This document shows positions 1 to 7,160 of a DNA stretch of 28,732 bases, one piece after another. The notes beneath the pieces were generated by a model that was not told the DNA's origin, ran no database searches, and saw nothing but the letters and a program-made list of their open reading frames with translations. Position 1 is the first letter of the stretch. Each line of letters starts with the position of its first letter. This stretch comes from Bacteroidales bacterium. Its GTDB lineage: Bacteria > Bacteroidota > Bacteroidia > Bacteroidales > Muribaculaceae. The translations under genes were made by a program, and so were the position numbers. The stretch covers positions 1 through 28,732 of the forward strand of contig CAAFXO010000003.1 in the NCBI GenBank assembly GCA_900766975.1. The letters are read 5' to 3'.

Positions 1-15
1 CAAATACCCTAAATG

Positions 16-64
16 CAACATCGGCTCCAACGCTATGAGTTGAAGCCGATGTTGTAATTTTTTG
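16..64. terminator. Hairpin terminator at window start
   Basis: An inverted repeat with arms at 16-31 and 39-54 pairs 15 of 16 positions around a 7-nt loop. It is followed on the plus strand by TAATTTTTTG. This is the form of an intrinsic terminator, probably for a gene ending upstream of the window. Confidence 0.7.
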
Positions 65-178
65 AACCTCCAAAAGGTGTACTTCAGTTAATGCTTACAA
101 CTTTTATCGGACAGCAATAAAATCAATTAAAGTTTAACCCCCTGTCGAAAAACGGGGAGTAGGATAAAACAGGGAAGT

Positions 179-652
179 TTGTCTAAAGTAGTTTTGGGAT
201 ATACCCCTTCCGAGCCTATGGAGTTTGGCTCAGTATTCTATAATCCCAAGGAGTCAACTAAAAAGACTCTTTCATTAAGGAAGGCATTAGAAGAAAGATT
301 CCCGGATAAAGCGATCAATAGTTCTCGCTGTGAGAGAAAGCACATTACACGTTCCATAGCAACTCATGAATTCGGTCATCTGCTATATCAATTCCGAGAA
401 GAAGTACCAAAGCAAAATATTCTATTCGAGAGTGAATTGCAACGAATATTTTATGAATATCGACAGAACGTTAAAGCACTAATCAAAGAGGATAATATGG
501 AAGGACTCGCTAAAATATTTATCGGGAAATATGGCAATGACCGGTTATCTGAATTTATGGCAGAAGCTTTCCAAGAATACAAAAATTGCCGACATCCATC
601 TAAATATGCTTTGGAAATTGGCAAGTTAATAGATACTTGGTATAAAAAGTGA
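179..652 (+). CDS. HExxH-containing phage-type protein, probable head-morphogenesis C-terminal fragment
   Basis: This 157-aa protein has a zinc-peptidase-like HEFGH motif at residues 63-67. A C-terminal stretch with SEFMAEAF (about residues 122-129) and then KYALEIGKLID resembles the C-terminal domains attached to phage minor-head (MuF/gp7-like) proteins, as I recall them; no search was possible. The frame is open back only to a stop at 128-130, and TTG at 179 is the best available start. It is therefore either a small stand-alone protein or the surviving tail of a larger one. The DNA is visibly AT-richer than the core genes further right, which fits acquired DNA. It ends 4 bp before the end of the opposing Cys-rich gene. 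A catalytic role is unproven: the motif could be structural or inactive. Confidence 0.6.
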   Translation: MSKVVLGYTPSEPMEFGSVFYNPKESTKKTLSLRKALEERFPDKAINSSRCERKHITRSIATHEFGHLLYQFREEVPKQNILFESELQRIFYEYRQNVKALIKEDNMEGLAKIFIGKYGNDRLSEFMAEAFQEYKNCRHPSKYALEIGKLIDTWYKK

Positions 653-656
653 TTGG

Positions 657-884
657 CTACGGATTATTCCATAGAAATTTTCCGACTGGTGGCAATTCTT
701 CATATTTGGCTTCTTCATAGACATAGTTTCCTACTTGCCCAGGGAACACAGAATGATGATTATAGCCATATCTTACTTCTTCAGGTATTTCATTGGGGAA
801 TGCTCTACATCCCGACCCTGTCCCATCACCATGGTTAAGACAATAGTGTTTGCATTTGAAACACAAAGGATTTCCGATAGTCAT
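657..884 (-). CDS. Small Cys-rich phage-type protein
   Basis: This 75-aa protein begins with a CxxC pair (CFKC) plus two further cysteines, then CRAFPNEIPEEV, a His pair and PGQVGNYVYEEA. The layout (Cys cluster, AFP-x-IP, G-x-x-H, PG-x-x-G) matches small proteins often found beside phage head or portal genes, by recollection. The cysteines suggest a small zinc-binding fold. It converges tail to tail with the HEFGH gene. A good -7 box (CAAATTTA on the plus strand at 907-914, reading TAAATTTG on the minus strand) lies just upstream, but no matching -33 box is clear. Function unknown. Confidence 0.6.
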   Translation of the reverse strand: MTIGNPLCFKCKHYCLNHGDGTGSGCRAFPNEIPEEVRYGYNHHSVFPGQVGNYVYEEAKYEELPPVGKFLWNNP

Positions 885-1003
885 AAGTCACGCGTTTTAG
901 TTTTTGCAAATTTAGATAAAATATTCGATATATGGATGATACCGATATTATTTTTGTCGCACGAATCGTATATATCATACTTCACGTTAATTATAAATCG
1001 ATT

Positions 1004-1036
1004 GCCGCCTCGGGCTGGTGGTGGCTACGAGGCGGC
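1004..1036 (-). terminator. Possible terminator after the archaemetzincin gene
   Basis: The perfect 9-bp arms GCCGCCTCG (1004-1012) and CGAGGCGGC (1028-1036) form a GC-rich hairpin. On the minus strand it is followed by an AT-rich but not pure T tract. It lies about 90 bp downstream of the archaemetzincin stop. The rest of 885-1126 shows no gene. Confidence 0.4.
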
Positions 1037-1126
1037 TGGATCGTGTGGTGTGGGGAGGTCGGGATTGGGAGGTGGTATTCATCGATCAATTCTTTTTTGC
1101 CGTCAAAACATATTTTTAGAGCATAA

Positions 1127-1798
1127 TTAGGGGATTTTCCAGCCTTTTGGGTTTAGGAATTGCTTACAATTGGGGCAGAATGAGGGTGTTTGGGAGAACT
1201 TGTTGCCATGTTCGGCATCTACCATGAAGCAGTGCTGGTCTTTGCAATGTCTGAGACCGAAGGAATGCCCCAGTTCGTGAAGCATCAGCTTGACGAGATG
1301 GTCGGTGGTGTGGGGTTTGCCGGAGGGGCGAGTGGATGATATCAGCGCTACGTAAGCACCGACAGGGCTTAAGCCGAATATGCCGTAGGTGGGAGAAATC
1401 TCATTAGCTTGATAGATTATTTCGTCGGTCAATCCCAGCACTACATTATCCCGGCGGCGCTTGGTAAGGTCTTTGAGCAATCCCCCACCGTTGTAGCGAT
1501 TACGCTCCTTGTTATAACAATCTCGGGGCAAGGCGATAGGAGCCTTCTGTATGGAGACAGATGGATAGACCTTCTTGAGGGCATCAGCCAGCACTTGAGC
1601 TTTCGAAGGGGAGAAATCGTCGTAAAGATATAGCGTAATTTCTCGGGGAAGGGAAGTCTTAGCGGTTGAAGCCTTTGGCTCCGACTTCTTAGCCGGAGTC
1701 GGAGTGTTGTTTTTCTCACCCTGGCAAGCCACCAGCAGAGAGCAAGCCAGCAATAACAAAATGTTTAGTGCACGTTTCATCGTTTGATTATGTTTCAT
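1127..1798 (-). CDS. Archaemetzincin-family (M54) zinc metalloprotease, lipoprotein
   Basis: This 223-aa protein carries the full archaemetzincin signature HExxHxxGxxHCxxxxCxM. It reads HELGHSFGLRH at residues 174-184 (zinc ligands H174, H178, H184; catalytic E175), then C185, C190 and M192. A second CxxC pair (C208, C211) completes the structural zinc site typical of family M54. The N-terminus is a lipoprotein signal, with a hydrophobic run and lipobox LVAC ending at C25, so mature enzyme should be lipid-anchored in the envelope. Most archaemetzincins I know of are described as cytosolic, so this location is notable. Met7 (start at 1780) gives a more standard signal peptide and may be the true start. 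The gene begins 2 bp after the stop of the small gene upstream, implying one transcript. The substrate is unknown. Confidence 0.85.
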   Translation of the reverse strand: MKHNQTMKRALNILLLLACSLLVACQGEKNNTPTPAKKSEPKASTAKTSLPREITLYLYDDFSPSKAQVLADALKKVYPSVSIQKAPIALPRDCYNKERNRYNGGGLLKDLTKRRRDNVVLGLTDEIIYQANEISPTYGIFGLSPVGAYVALISSTRPSGKPHTTDHLVKLMLHELGHSFGLRHCKDQHCFMVDAEHGNKFSQTPSFCPNCKQFLNPKGWKIP

Positions 1799-1800
1799 TG

Positions 1801-1980
1801 TTAAGAATTTCCTTTATGTTTCAACTTTCGGGTATATATCTTGGCAGATTTATGGACTTTGCTTCGGGAATGGAATCCGGGTCCGAGGAGATCCATTTCC
1901 GCCTCGCGGTTTCCACGTCTCATCGCCTTGACAGCATCCCACGTCGACGAATCCAATATTTTCTTTTTCAACTTTTTCAT
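1801..1980 (-). CDS. Small basic protein upstream of archaemetzincin
   Basis: This 59-aa protein is rich in Lys and Arg (starting MKKLKKKILDSSTWDAVKAM) and I do not recognise a domain. An in-frame upstream Met would extend it to 75 aa (start 2028), but that start lies upstream of the predicted transcription start, so the ATG at 1980 is preferred. Its stop codon is separated from the archaemetzincin start by 2 bp, so the two are probably co-transcribed and translationally coupled. The predicted protein is charged, without a signal peptide or membrane segment. A role in nucleic-acid binding or in assisting the protease is speculation. Confidence 0.65.
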   Translation of the reverse strand: MKKLKKKILDSSTWDAVKAMRRGNREAEMDLLGPGFHSRSKVHKSAKIYTRKLKHKGNS

Positions 1981-2004
1981 CCTCTCGATAATATTAATCC
2001 AAGA

Positions 2005-2035
2005 CAAAGATAGCCAAAATATCCGCAATCACAAA
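2005..2035 (-). promoter_or_regulatory. Bacteroidetes-type promoter for the archaemetzincin operon
   Basis: On the minus strand a -33 TTTG (plus-strand CAAA at 2032-2035) is followed after 19 bp by a perfect -7 box TATCTTTG (plus-strand CAAAGATA at 2005-2012). The small basic gene starts at 1980. Confidence 0.7.
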
Positions 2036-2098
2036 ATAAAACTTTTATAGTTGGGAGATGAAGGCCGTGTAGCTCCCCCCGGAATTAGGGTAATATGA

Positions 2099-2130
2099 TT
2101 TGGATATGTCAGAAATAATTGTTATCTTTG
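2099..2130 (+). promoter_or_regulatory. Bacteroidetes-type promoter for hipBA
   Basis: TTTG at 2099-2102, a 20-bp spacer and TATCTTTG at 2123-2130 match the Bacteroidetes consensus exactly. Transcription should start near 2137, leaving a short leader to the ATG at 2152. In known systems HipB represses its own promoter, so an operator is expected here, but I see no clear palindrome. Confidence 0.75.
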
Positions 2131-2151
2131 TGTTATTATATTAGTTGTATT

Positions 2152-2508
2152 ATGGCAGAATACCCAAATAGTAATAATCTATTATCTATTTTGGACAACT
2201 TCACATTAGATAATGCAGAGGATATCGCACAGCAGATTTCACATGATTTTCGGAAGCGGCGTGTGGAGAAGAATATTACACGTCAACGGATATCGGAGAT
2301 GTCAGGAGTGCCGTTATCCTCAATAGCTCGCTTTGAGCAGAGAGGACTGATAGCCTTAGAATCACTGATCAAATTAGCCATGGCATTAGGCTATACATCA
2401 GAGATTCGCAATCTATTCGGCGCATCAAAATTTGACACCATGGATGAGTTGGACATGATACGTCGGAAAAGAGGAGGCAAAAGAGCATATTCAAAAAAGA
2501 CAAGATAG
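2152..2508 (+). CDS. hipB: HipB-like antitoxin, XRE-family helix-turn-helix
   Basis: This 118-aa protein has a helix-turn-helix in the middle (RRVEKNITRQRISEMSGVPL, then SSIARFEQRG and LIKLAMALGY), typical of Cro/C1-type regulators. It lies 5 bp upstream of a HipA-type kinase, the standard antitoxin-toxin order. An in-frame ATG at 2119 is rejected as start because it lies inside the promoter; the ATG at 2152 is just downstream of it. The C-terminus is strongly basic (RRKRGGKRAYSKKTR). The protein should neutralise the kinase and repress the operon. The gene symbol is by family. Confidence 0.85.
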   Translation: MAEYPNSNNLLSILDNFTLDNAEDIAQQISHDFRKRRVEKNITRQRISEMSGVPLSSIARFEQRGLIALESLIKLAMALGYTSEIRNLFGASKFDTMDELDMIRRKRGGKRAYSKKTR

Positions 2509-2513
2509 GGAAA

Positions 2514-3635
2514 ATGGAAACGATCGAAAAATTAAACGTACTATTTCGAGGGGAGCTGGTCGGCAGATTATCGTTAACACCTGACAGACGTCTGAATGTT
2601 TTTGAATACGACAAATCATGGATAGCCAATGGATTCAGCATATCGCCACTTGAGCTTCCGTTAAAGGCCGGCATATATGTAGCCAAGCCACATCCCTTCA
2701 ATGGCAATTTCGGCATATTCGAGGATAGTCTGCCGGATGGTTATGGTCGTTATCTGCTTCACAAAGCCTTGCTTCGACAAGGCATCAATGATAAAGAATT
2801 TACCTCATTAGACAGGCTTGCCATTGTAGGAGAAAGTGGCATGGGAGCACTCACCTACTCGCCGGCCATCCTTATAGAAGAAGAAGCGATAATTACTGAT
2901 TTTGACAGGCTTCAACAGATAGCTCTTGATGTTCTCAGAGAGAAACAGGACAAAGACGCCGGGGTATTGCTCTATAACAGCGGCAATAGTGGTGGAGCCC
3001 GACCCAAAGTGGTAATCTCAGATAGGGAAGGCCATTGGATTGTCAAATTTAGACACATATACGATCCGACCGACATAGGACAACAAGAATACCGATACAA
3101 CGAAATCGCCCGACAATGCGGCATAATTGTACCGGATTTTCGACTTATTAATGATAGATATTTTGCATCCCGACGATTTGACATCGATGACGACGGCAAT
3201 CGGCTTCATACCGCCACAGCCGGAGGTCTATTGTGTGTATCGCTACGGGAACCATTCATGGACTACTCCAACCTTCTTGCTCTTACCGGCTATATTACAC
3301 AATGTACTGAAGATGTAGAACAAATGTATCGTCGTATGTTGTTCAATTATCTTACTGACAATAAGGATGATCACTGCAAGAATTTCAGTTTTTATGTTGT
3401 CAAGGAGAGCGGTACTGACAGATGGCGTTGGCGACTTGCACCGGCCTACGATCTCACTCTAAGTTTGGAAGGATATAATGGCGAACATGCAACATCTGTG
3501 AATGGTACAGGTCTTCCAAGGTTATCAGATATCATAGCAGTTGGCACAAACATTAAGATGTCGGAGGCCAGATGTCGGCAGATAATTGATGAAGTCCGCT
3601 ATGGAAGCAAAGAACTCATTCGCTACAAAATTTAG
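2514..3635 (+). CDS. hipA: HipA-like serine/threonine kinase toxin
   Basis: This 373-aa protein has the HipA layout. The N-terminal coupling subdomain (about residues 5-115) includes LPDGYGRYLL at 73-82. A Gly-rich phosphate loop GNSGGARPK lies at 157-165, the catalytic loop NKDDHCKNF at 283-291 (catalytic Asp within DDH), and the Mg-binding YDLTLS at 312-317. HipA of E. coli phosphorylates glutamyl-tRNA synthetase and induces persistence; the target here is unknown. It is shorter than E. coli HipA (440 aa), with a compact C-terminus, but all active-site motifs are present. It is one polypeptide, not split into HipS and HipT. It is coupled to the HTH gene at 5 bp spacing. The region is AT-rich relative to the core genes, consistent with transfer. 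Confidence 0.9.
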   Translation: METIEKLNVLFRGELVGRLSLTPDRRLNVFEYDKSWIANGFSISPLELPLKAGIYVAKPHPFNGNFGIFEDSLPDGYGRYLLHKALLRQGINDKEFTSLDRLAIVGESGMGALTYSPAILIEEEAIITDFDRLQQIALDVLREKQDKDAGVLLYNSGNSGGARPKVVISDREGHWIVKFRHIYDPTDIGQQEYRYNEIARQCGIIVPDFRLINDRYFASRRFDIDDDGNRLHTATAGGLLCVSLREPFMDYSNLLALTGYITQCTEDVEQMYRRMLFNYLTDNKDDHCKNFSFYVVKESGTDRWRWRLAPAYDLTLSLEGYNGEHATSVNGTGLPRLSDIIAVGTNIKMSEARCRQIIDEVRYGSKELIRYKI

Positions 3636-3772
3636 CTATTATAGATCGTTAAAATATGAAGAGAGAAGTGGATCCGTCAGAAAGCGTCAGATTATACCGA
3701 CAAATTGTTAAATTCAATGGTAATGTGGGGAAAAGATGGCGCGAGAGATAAATAATATAGGATAAAGGGAAG

Positions 3773-4549
3773 ATGCAGATACTTTTAGCAGACGCCAAGA
3801 TAATGCGCGAATGGATGGACCGAGAGCCGGAGAGAGGACCTCGGTTTCAGGTCTATGCCGACATGATAGCAGAAGAGATGGCATGTATGGATATCGAAGA
3901 ATTGTCACGGCAACTGAAATGCAATCATAGGATTGCGGCAGAGGTGTGGCGACGATATCATGAATTTAAGAGGTCTAAAAAGATGCCGGCGATACTTGCC
4001 TATAATGGTCAGGCATACAAGCATCTACGAGCCGACACTCTCAATGAAGATGCTCTAAGATTCGGTCAAGAGCATCTATGGATCACAAGTTTCTTATATG
4101 GGATGCTCCGTCCTATGGATGGTATTGTGGCATATCGCATGGAACACAACGTCCGGTTGGATCTGACAGAAGAGAAGCCGGTGGGGAGTTATTGGCGAGA
4201 CAAATTGACTGATGTATTGATAGAGAGTGTTAAGGAAGATGATGGGATCTTGGTGCATCTTGCCACCGAAGAGTATGAGCATCTCTTTGACTGGAAGCGA
4301 ATATGTCGTGAAGTCAGAGTGATACAGCCTCAATTTTATGTCAGACAGAAAGATGGCGAGATAAAGATCCAAGCTGTATGGGCTAAGACCTGTCGAGGAG
4401 CGATGGTAAGGATGATCCTTGAACGTCAGATAGCTAATCCGGAAGAGATTCTATCGTTCGCATACGAAGGTTTCGAATATATGCCGGAATCGGAAGAGGA
4501 TCAACCACACTATATAAGAGCGCGTTCCATAAAATTTTTGGGGTCGTAG
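3773..4549 (+). CDS. yaaA: YaaA family protein (peroxide stress, DUF328)
   Basis: This 258-aa protein has the family's conserved blocks: the N-terminal MQILLADAK, LAYNGQAYKHLRADTL near residues 74-89, the segment LYGMLRPMDGI near 108-118, and YRMEHN. In E. coli YaaA limits intracellular iron and DNA damage during peroxide stress and binds DNA; the role here is inferred from family. The 3' end is odd: the last residues (ARSIKFLGS) and the stop TAG at 4547-4549 are encoded by the left inverted repeat of the 0.2-kb element at 4509-4720. The native end was probably near HYIR. No clear promoter is seen in the 137 bp after hipA, though a GGGAAG site precedes the ATG. Confidence 0.88.
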   Translation: MQILLADAKIMREWMDREPERGPRFQVYADMIAEEMACMDIEELSRQLKCNHRIAAEVWRRYHEFKRSKKMPAILAYNGQAYKHLRADTLNEDALRFGQEHLWITSFLYGMLRPMDGIVAYRMEHNVRLDLTEEKPVGSYWRDKLTDVLIESVKEDDGILVHLATEEYEHLFDWKRICREVRVIQPQFYVRQKDGEIKIQAVWAKTCRGAMVRMILERQIANPEEILSFAYEGFEYMPESEEDQPHYIRARSIKFLGS

Positions 4550-4720
4550 GACAAAGGTAACTAAAATTACCGGTATCCATTGCTCACTTTGTTATCTTTT
4601 TAACTTTTTTATAGAATAATGTTAACAAAATGTTAAATTCAATTTGTAATTCCTAAAATCTATGGAACGTTGAAGTTACCCCTACGGCCCCAAAAATTTA
4701 AGGAACGCGCTCTTATAGTG
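4509..4720. mobile_element. 0.2-kb element with about 40-bp terminal inverted repeats (MITE-like or invertible cassette)
   Basis: The left arm (4509-4550) and right arm (4681-4720) are inverted copies differing by a few bases and small indels. Both contain AAGAGCGCGTTCC, then an A/T run, then GGGG(T/C)CGTAGG. They enclose a 132-bp AT-rich core (4549-4680) that begins GGACAAAGGTAAC and ends GTTGAAGTTACC. The core carries TTACCTTTG on the minus strand, a -7-like box reading leftward. It has no coding capacity. TA lies at both outer edges, compatible with a TA target site, but the inverted symmetry makes duplication boundaries ambiguous. The core recurs at 28540-28670. The element ends 17 bp before the SDR start codon. 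Confidence 0.75.
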
Positions 4721-4737
4721 ATGATAAACGAAGACTT

Positions 4738-5481
4738 ATGAAAACAGATAAAAAGCGAGCGATAGTGATGGGAGCCACCTCCGGGATAGGCTATGAGGTG
4801 GCAAAAATATTGGCATCAAGAGGGTGGGGAGTCGGCATCGCCGGGCGACGAGAAGATAAGCTCGCAGAGATGGCGACACAAATAGCCGGCATCGTATCAT
4901 ACGAAGTGATCGACGTAACCACACCCGAGGCAACCGACGGACTCCGGCGGCTGATCGAACGACTTGGAGGTATCGACCTCTACTTTCACAGTTCCGGCAT
5001 CGGATATCACAACATATCCTTGGAAGCGGACAAAGAGCTGACGACCATCGAGACCAACTGTCTGGGCATGGCACGCATGGTAGGCGAGGCATTTCGCTAC
5101 TTCGAAGCAGATATAACGAAACCGGGGAGAATAGCCGTGATAAGTTCCATAGCTCGAACCAAGGGATTGGGTGCGGCACCCGCCTACTCAGCTTCAAAGC
5201 GATTTACAAGTCATTATCTCGAGAGTCTGAGTCAACTCATACGCATCAAAGGGCTACGCCACATACATATCACGGACATACGACCCGGTTTTGTGAGGAC
5301 TCCACTGATAGAGGGGAGCAACTTCCCGATGCAACTTGAAGCATACCCGGTGGCTCGTAAGATCGTAGATGCCATCGAGAGAGGGAGATCGGTGGTTACG
5401 ATCAATTGGCTCTATCGAATCGTGGTATTCTTCTGGCAGATGATACCACGATCTCTCTGGATAAGGCTCAAGATCCGTTAG
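4738..5481 (+). CDS. Short-chain dehydrogenase/reductase (SDR)
   Basis: This 247-aa protein is a classical-size SDR oxidoreductase. The NAD(P)-binding motif GATSGIG is at residues 12-18, the catalytic Asn in TNCLG at N107, Ser in ISSIA near 136-137, and YSASK gives Y150 and K154. Arg residues after the second strand (GRRED) favour NADP, by general SDR rules. A hydrophobic C-terminal stretch (INWLYRIVVFFWQMIP) may associate with membrane. The substrate cannot be read from sequence. The start ATG lies 17 bp after the right arm of the inverted-repeat element, so its promoter must lie within or beyond that element. Its stop TAG (5479-5481) is part of a TTAGAGCGCGTTCC repeat. Confidence 0.88.
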   Translation: MKTDKKRAIVMGATSGIGYEVAKILASRGWGVGIAGRREDKLAEMATQIAGIVSYEVIDVTTPEATDGLRRLIERLGGIDLYFHSSGIGYHNISLEADKELTTIETNCLGMARMVGEAFRYFEADITKPGRIAVISSIARTKGLGAAPAYSASKRFTSHYLESLSQLIRIKGLRHIHITDIRPGFVRTPLIEGSNFPMQLEAYPVARKIVDAIERGRSVVTINWLYRIVVFFWQMIPRSLWIRLKIR

Positions 5482-5497
5482 AGCGCGTTCCTTAGAG
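5478..5497. repeat. 14-bp-family repeat joining two convergent genes
   Basis: TTAGAGCGCGTTCCTTAGAG is one full unit plus the start of the next. It supplies the TAG stop of the plus-strand SDR gene (5479-5481) and the TAA stop of the minus-strand secreted-protein gene (5492-5494). The two coding regions are only 10 bp apart. Confidence 0.8.
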
Positions 5498-5917
5498 TTT
5501 GCCGCCGGCGATTTGGGCTTCCCACTCCTTCTGCTGCGTGCCGGAGCTTTCGGAATATGACACCGTGACCGACTTGCTATCGCCGACCAGGTAGATTGCA
5601 GAGACCATATTGCTTTCGGTGCCGATGGTATCTACCTCCTCTTCGTGGAATGTAGAGGTGTATACGATCATGCCGTTACTGCCGAGATGCTTGCTGACAT
5701 CCTCGGGGATGACATCATCCAGGAAGCTCTGACAAGCATCCAAGCCACCCCAAGCGGAGTCTCCTTTGAGCACGATCTGCACATTCTTCTCCTCCTTGCT
5801 TTCGAACATCACAGCATATTCGGGAGCCAGATCAGTAAAGAAAGAGAACAAAACAGTAGCATTGGCAGCCGAAGAGGTCCACAGAGCCAATATCGCCACA
5901 CACAACAATTTCTTCAT
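5492..5917 (-). CDS. Secreted protein of unknown function
   Basis: This 141-aa protein has a clear Sec signal peptide (MKKLLCVAILALWTSSAANA), probably cleaved after ANA, and no lipobox. The mature part (about 120 aa) is acidic and mixed beta-like, with one internal cysteine and a Ser/Thr-rich C-terminal third (VTVSYSESSG). I recognise no domain. Location is probably periplasmic. It is preceded by a strong Bacteroidetes-type promoter and transcribed alone, convergent with the SDR gene. Its stop codon lies in the shared 14-bp-family repeat. Confidence 0.75.
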   Translation of the reverse strand: MKKLLCVAILALWTSSAANATVLFSFFTDLAPEYAVMFESKEEKNVQIVLKGDSAWGGLDACQSFLDDVIPEDVSKHLGSNGMIVYTSTFHEEEVDTIGTESNMVSAIYLVGDSKSVTVSYSESSGTQQKEWEAQIAGGKL

Positions 5918-5955
5918 AGGCTTCAGATTTAGAGTTAGAATTTATAAATTCTCCA

Positions 5956-5987
5956 CAAATATAGAAAAATATTGAGGAATTGCCAAA
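5956..5987 (-). promoter_or_regulatory. Bacteroidetes-type promoter for the secreted-protein gene
   Basis: On the minus strand TTTG (plus-strand CAAA at 5984-5987), a 20-bp spacer and TATATTTG (plus-strand CAAATATA at 5956-5963) match the consensus. The coding start is at 5917. Confidence 0.75.
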
Positions 5988-6071
5988 ATTGTCACAAAAC
6001 AAGATTTGGGTCAAAGACTCACATTTTCGCCCAAATCTACCCCTTTAGCCCTACATTTGGGCAAAAACCGC

Positions 6072-6101
6072 TTTGTGCAATTAAAAAAATATGTATACTT
6101 G
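6072..6101 (+). promoter_or_regulatory. Probable promoter for the EamA transporter gene
   Basis: TTTG at 6072-6075, an 18-bp spacer and TATACTTG at 6094-6101 (one mismatch from TAnnTTTG) precede the ATG at 6154. Confidence 0.55.
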
Positions 6102-6153
6102 CAAACAAAAAAACGAGCAATAATTAGATATATACCTAAGTTAATAAACATAT

Positions 6154-7044
6154 ATGAAGAGACTAAGTAGGAATGCGATAATCGGATATCCGGCGGGGAT
6201 TATCACCGGTATCACATACGGACTCAACCCGCTCTTTGCCATGCCGCTGATAGCCCAAGGGGCAGCTATCGAGACTATCCTATTCTTTCGATATGCGATA
6301 GCGGTGTTGGTGCTGGGGGCATACCTTCTGATTCGGAAGGCGAGTTTTAGAGTGACTTGGAAGCAGGCGGGAGTATTGATTGTGCTCGGGGTGCTATACA
6401 CGATGAGCAGTCTATTGCTGTTCGAATCATATCATTACATAGCCTCCGGCTTGGCCACCACGTTGGTATTTCTCTATCCGGTGATAGTGGCTCTGATCAT
6501 GGTATTCTTGGGAGTAGTGCCCTCCTGGCCTGTATGGCTTGCGATAGCCGCCACATTTGGGGGCGTTATCATGATGACACAAGGTGGCGAAGGGCATGCG
6601 ATCGATCCGACAGGAGTGATTCTATCGATAGGGTCAGCACTCTCCTACTCATTATTTATAGTCATCATCAACCGAAACAGGCAGATTGCCGACATCTCCA
6701 ACACGCTCTTGACCTTTGCCACACTGAGTGTAGGAACCATAATATTTCTGAGCAAGATGATGATCTCGGAGACAGAGATGATGGTAGGGATCGAAGGGAT
6801 GGGGTCATGGCTCAACTTAATCGGGCTTGCCATCTTGCCGACCATCGTATCGACAGCCACACTGGCAGTAGCCACACGCAACATAGGGGCAACGAAAGCA
6901 TCGGTGCTGGGAGTATTCGAGCCGATTACAGCGATGCTTGTCGGCACGCTAATATTTGGCGAGCCCTTGACTGTGGGTATAATCGTGGGTATCAGCATAG
7001 CCATAGGGGCAGTAACGCTAATGATCAGCCTGACGAAAAGATAA
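6154..7044 (+). CDS. EamA/DMT-family transporter
   Basis: This 296-aa integral membrane protein has about ten hydrophobic segments arranged as two similar halves. The first half contains GITYGLNPLFAMPL, LFFRYAIAVLVLGAYLLI and a conserved YHYIASGLATTLVFLYPVI. The second half repeats the pattern, with GATKASVLGVFEPITAMLVG near residue 245. This is the two-EamA-domain organisation of drug/metabolite transporters in the inner membrane. Members export amino acids, purines or other metabolites; the substrate here is unknown. The gene is monocistronic, with its own promoter and a strong hairpin downstream. Its stop codon lies inside the first copy of a 25-bp tandem repeat. Confidence 0.9.
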   Translation: MKRLSRNAIIGYPAGIITGITYGLNPLFAMPLIAQGAAIETILFFRYAIAVLVLGAYLLIRKASFRVTWKQAGVLIVLGVLYTMSSLLLFESYHYIASGLATTLVFLYPVIVALIMVFLGVVPSWPVWLAIAATFGGVIMMTQGGEGHAIDPTGVILSIGSALSYSLFIVIINRNRQIADISNTLLTFATLSVGTIIFLSKMMISETEMMVGIEGMGSWLNLIGLAILPTIVSTATLAVATRNIGATKASVLGVFEPITAMLVGTLIFGEPLTVGIIVGISIAIGAVTLMISLTKR

Positions 7045-7118
7045 TAATAAAATCTGCCGCAGAAGATAATAATAAAATCTGCCGCAGAAGTCGGGACTCG
7101 ATTTCTGCGGCAGATTTT
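7039..7118. terminator. Bidirectional terminator with duplicated left arm
   Basis: A perfect 16-bp stem (AAAATCTGCCGCAGAA at 7074-7089 with its complement at 7103-7118, loop 13 nt) lies between the convergent EamA and TonB-receptor genes. A-rich and T-rich flanks suit termination in both directions. The left arm and its AT-rich flank are present twice as an exact 25-bp tandem repeat (7039-7063 and 7064-7088), so two alternative stems can form with the single right arm. Confidence 0.8.
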
Positions 7119-7139
7119 AATTCATTTGATTATAGAGTG

Positions 7140-7160
7140 TTCCTTAGAGCGCGCTCTTAC
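7140..7160. repeat. Head-to-head copies of the 14-bp-family repeat
   Basis: TTCCTTAGAGCGCGCTCTTAC contains the perfect 12-bp palindrome AGAGCGCGCTCT. One arm reads as the plus-strand unit and the other as the minus-strand unit. The minus-strand reading gives TAAGAGCGCG, whose TAA (plus positions 7157-7159) is the stop codon of the TonB-receptor gene. Confidence 0.7.

Noticed and set aside
3656..3751. 31-codon frame (MKREVDPSESVRLYRQIVKF...) between hipA and yaaA
   Set aside because: It is short and basic with no recognisable homology or promoter. It might be a real microprotein, but nothing beyond the open frame supports it.
4509..4720. Whole inverted-repeat element as a simple terminator between yaaA and the SDR gene
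   Set aside because: The arms are separated by about 130 nt, and the same arms and core recur elsewhere, including on the end of lptD without an inverted partner.
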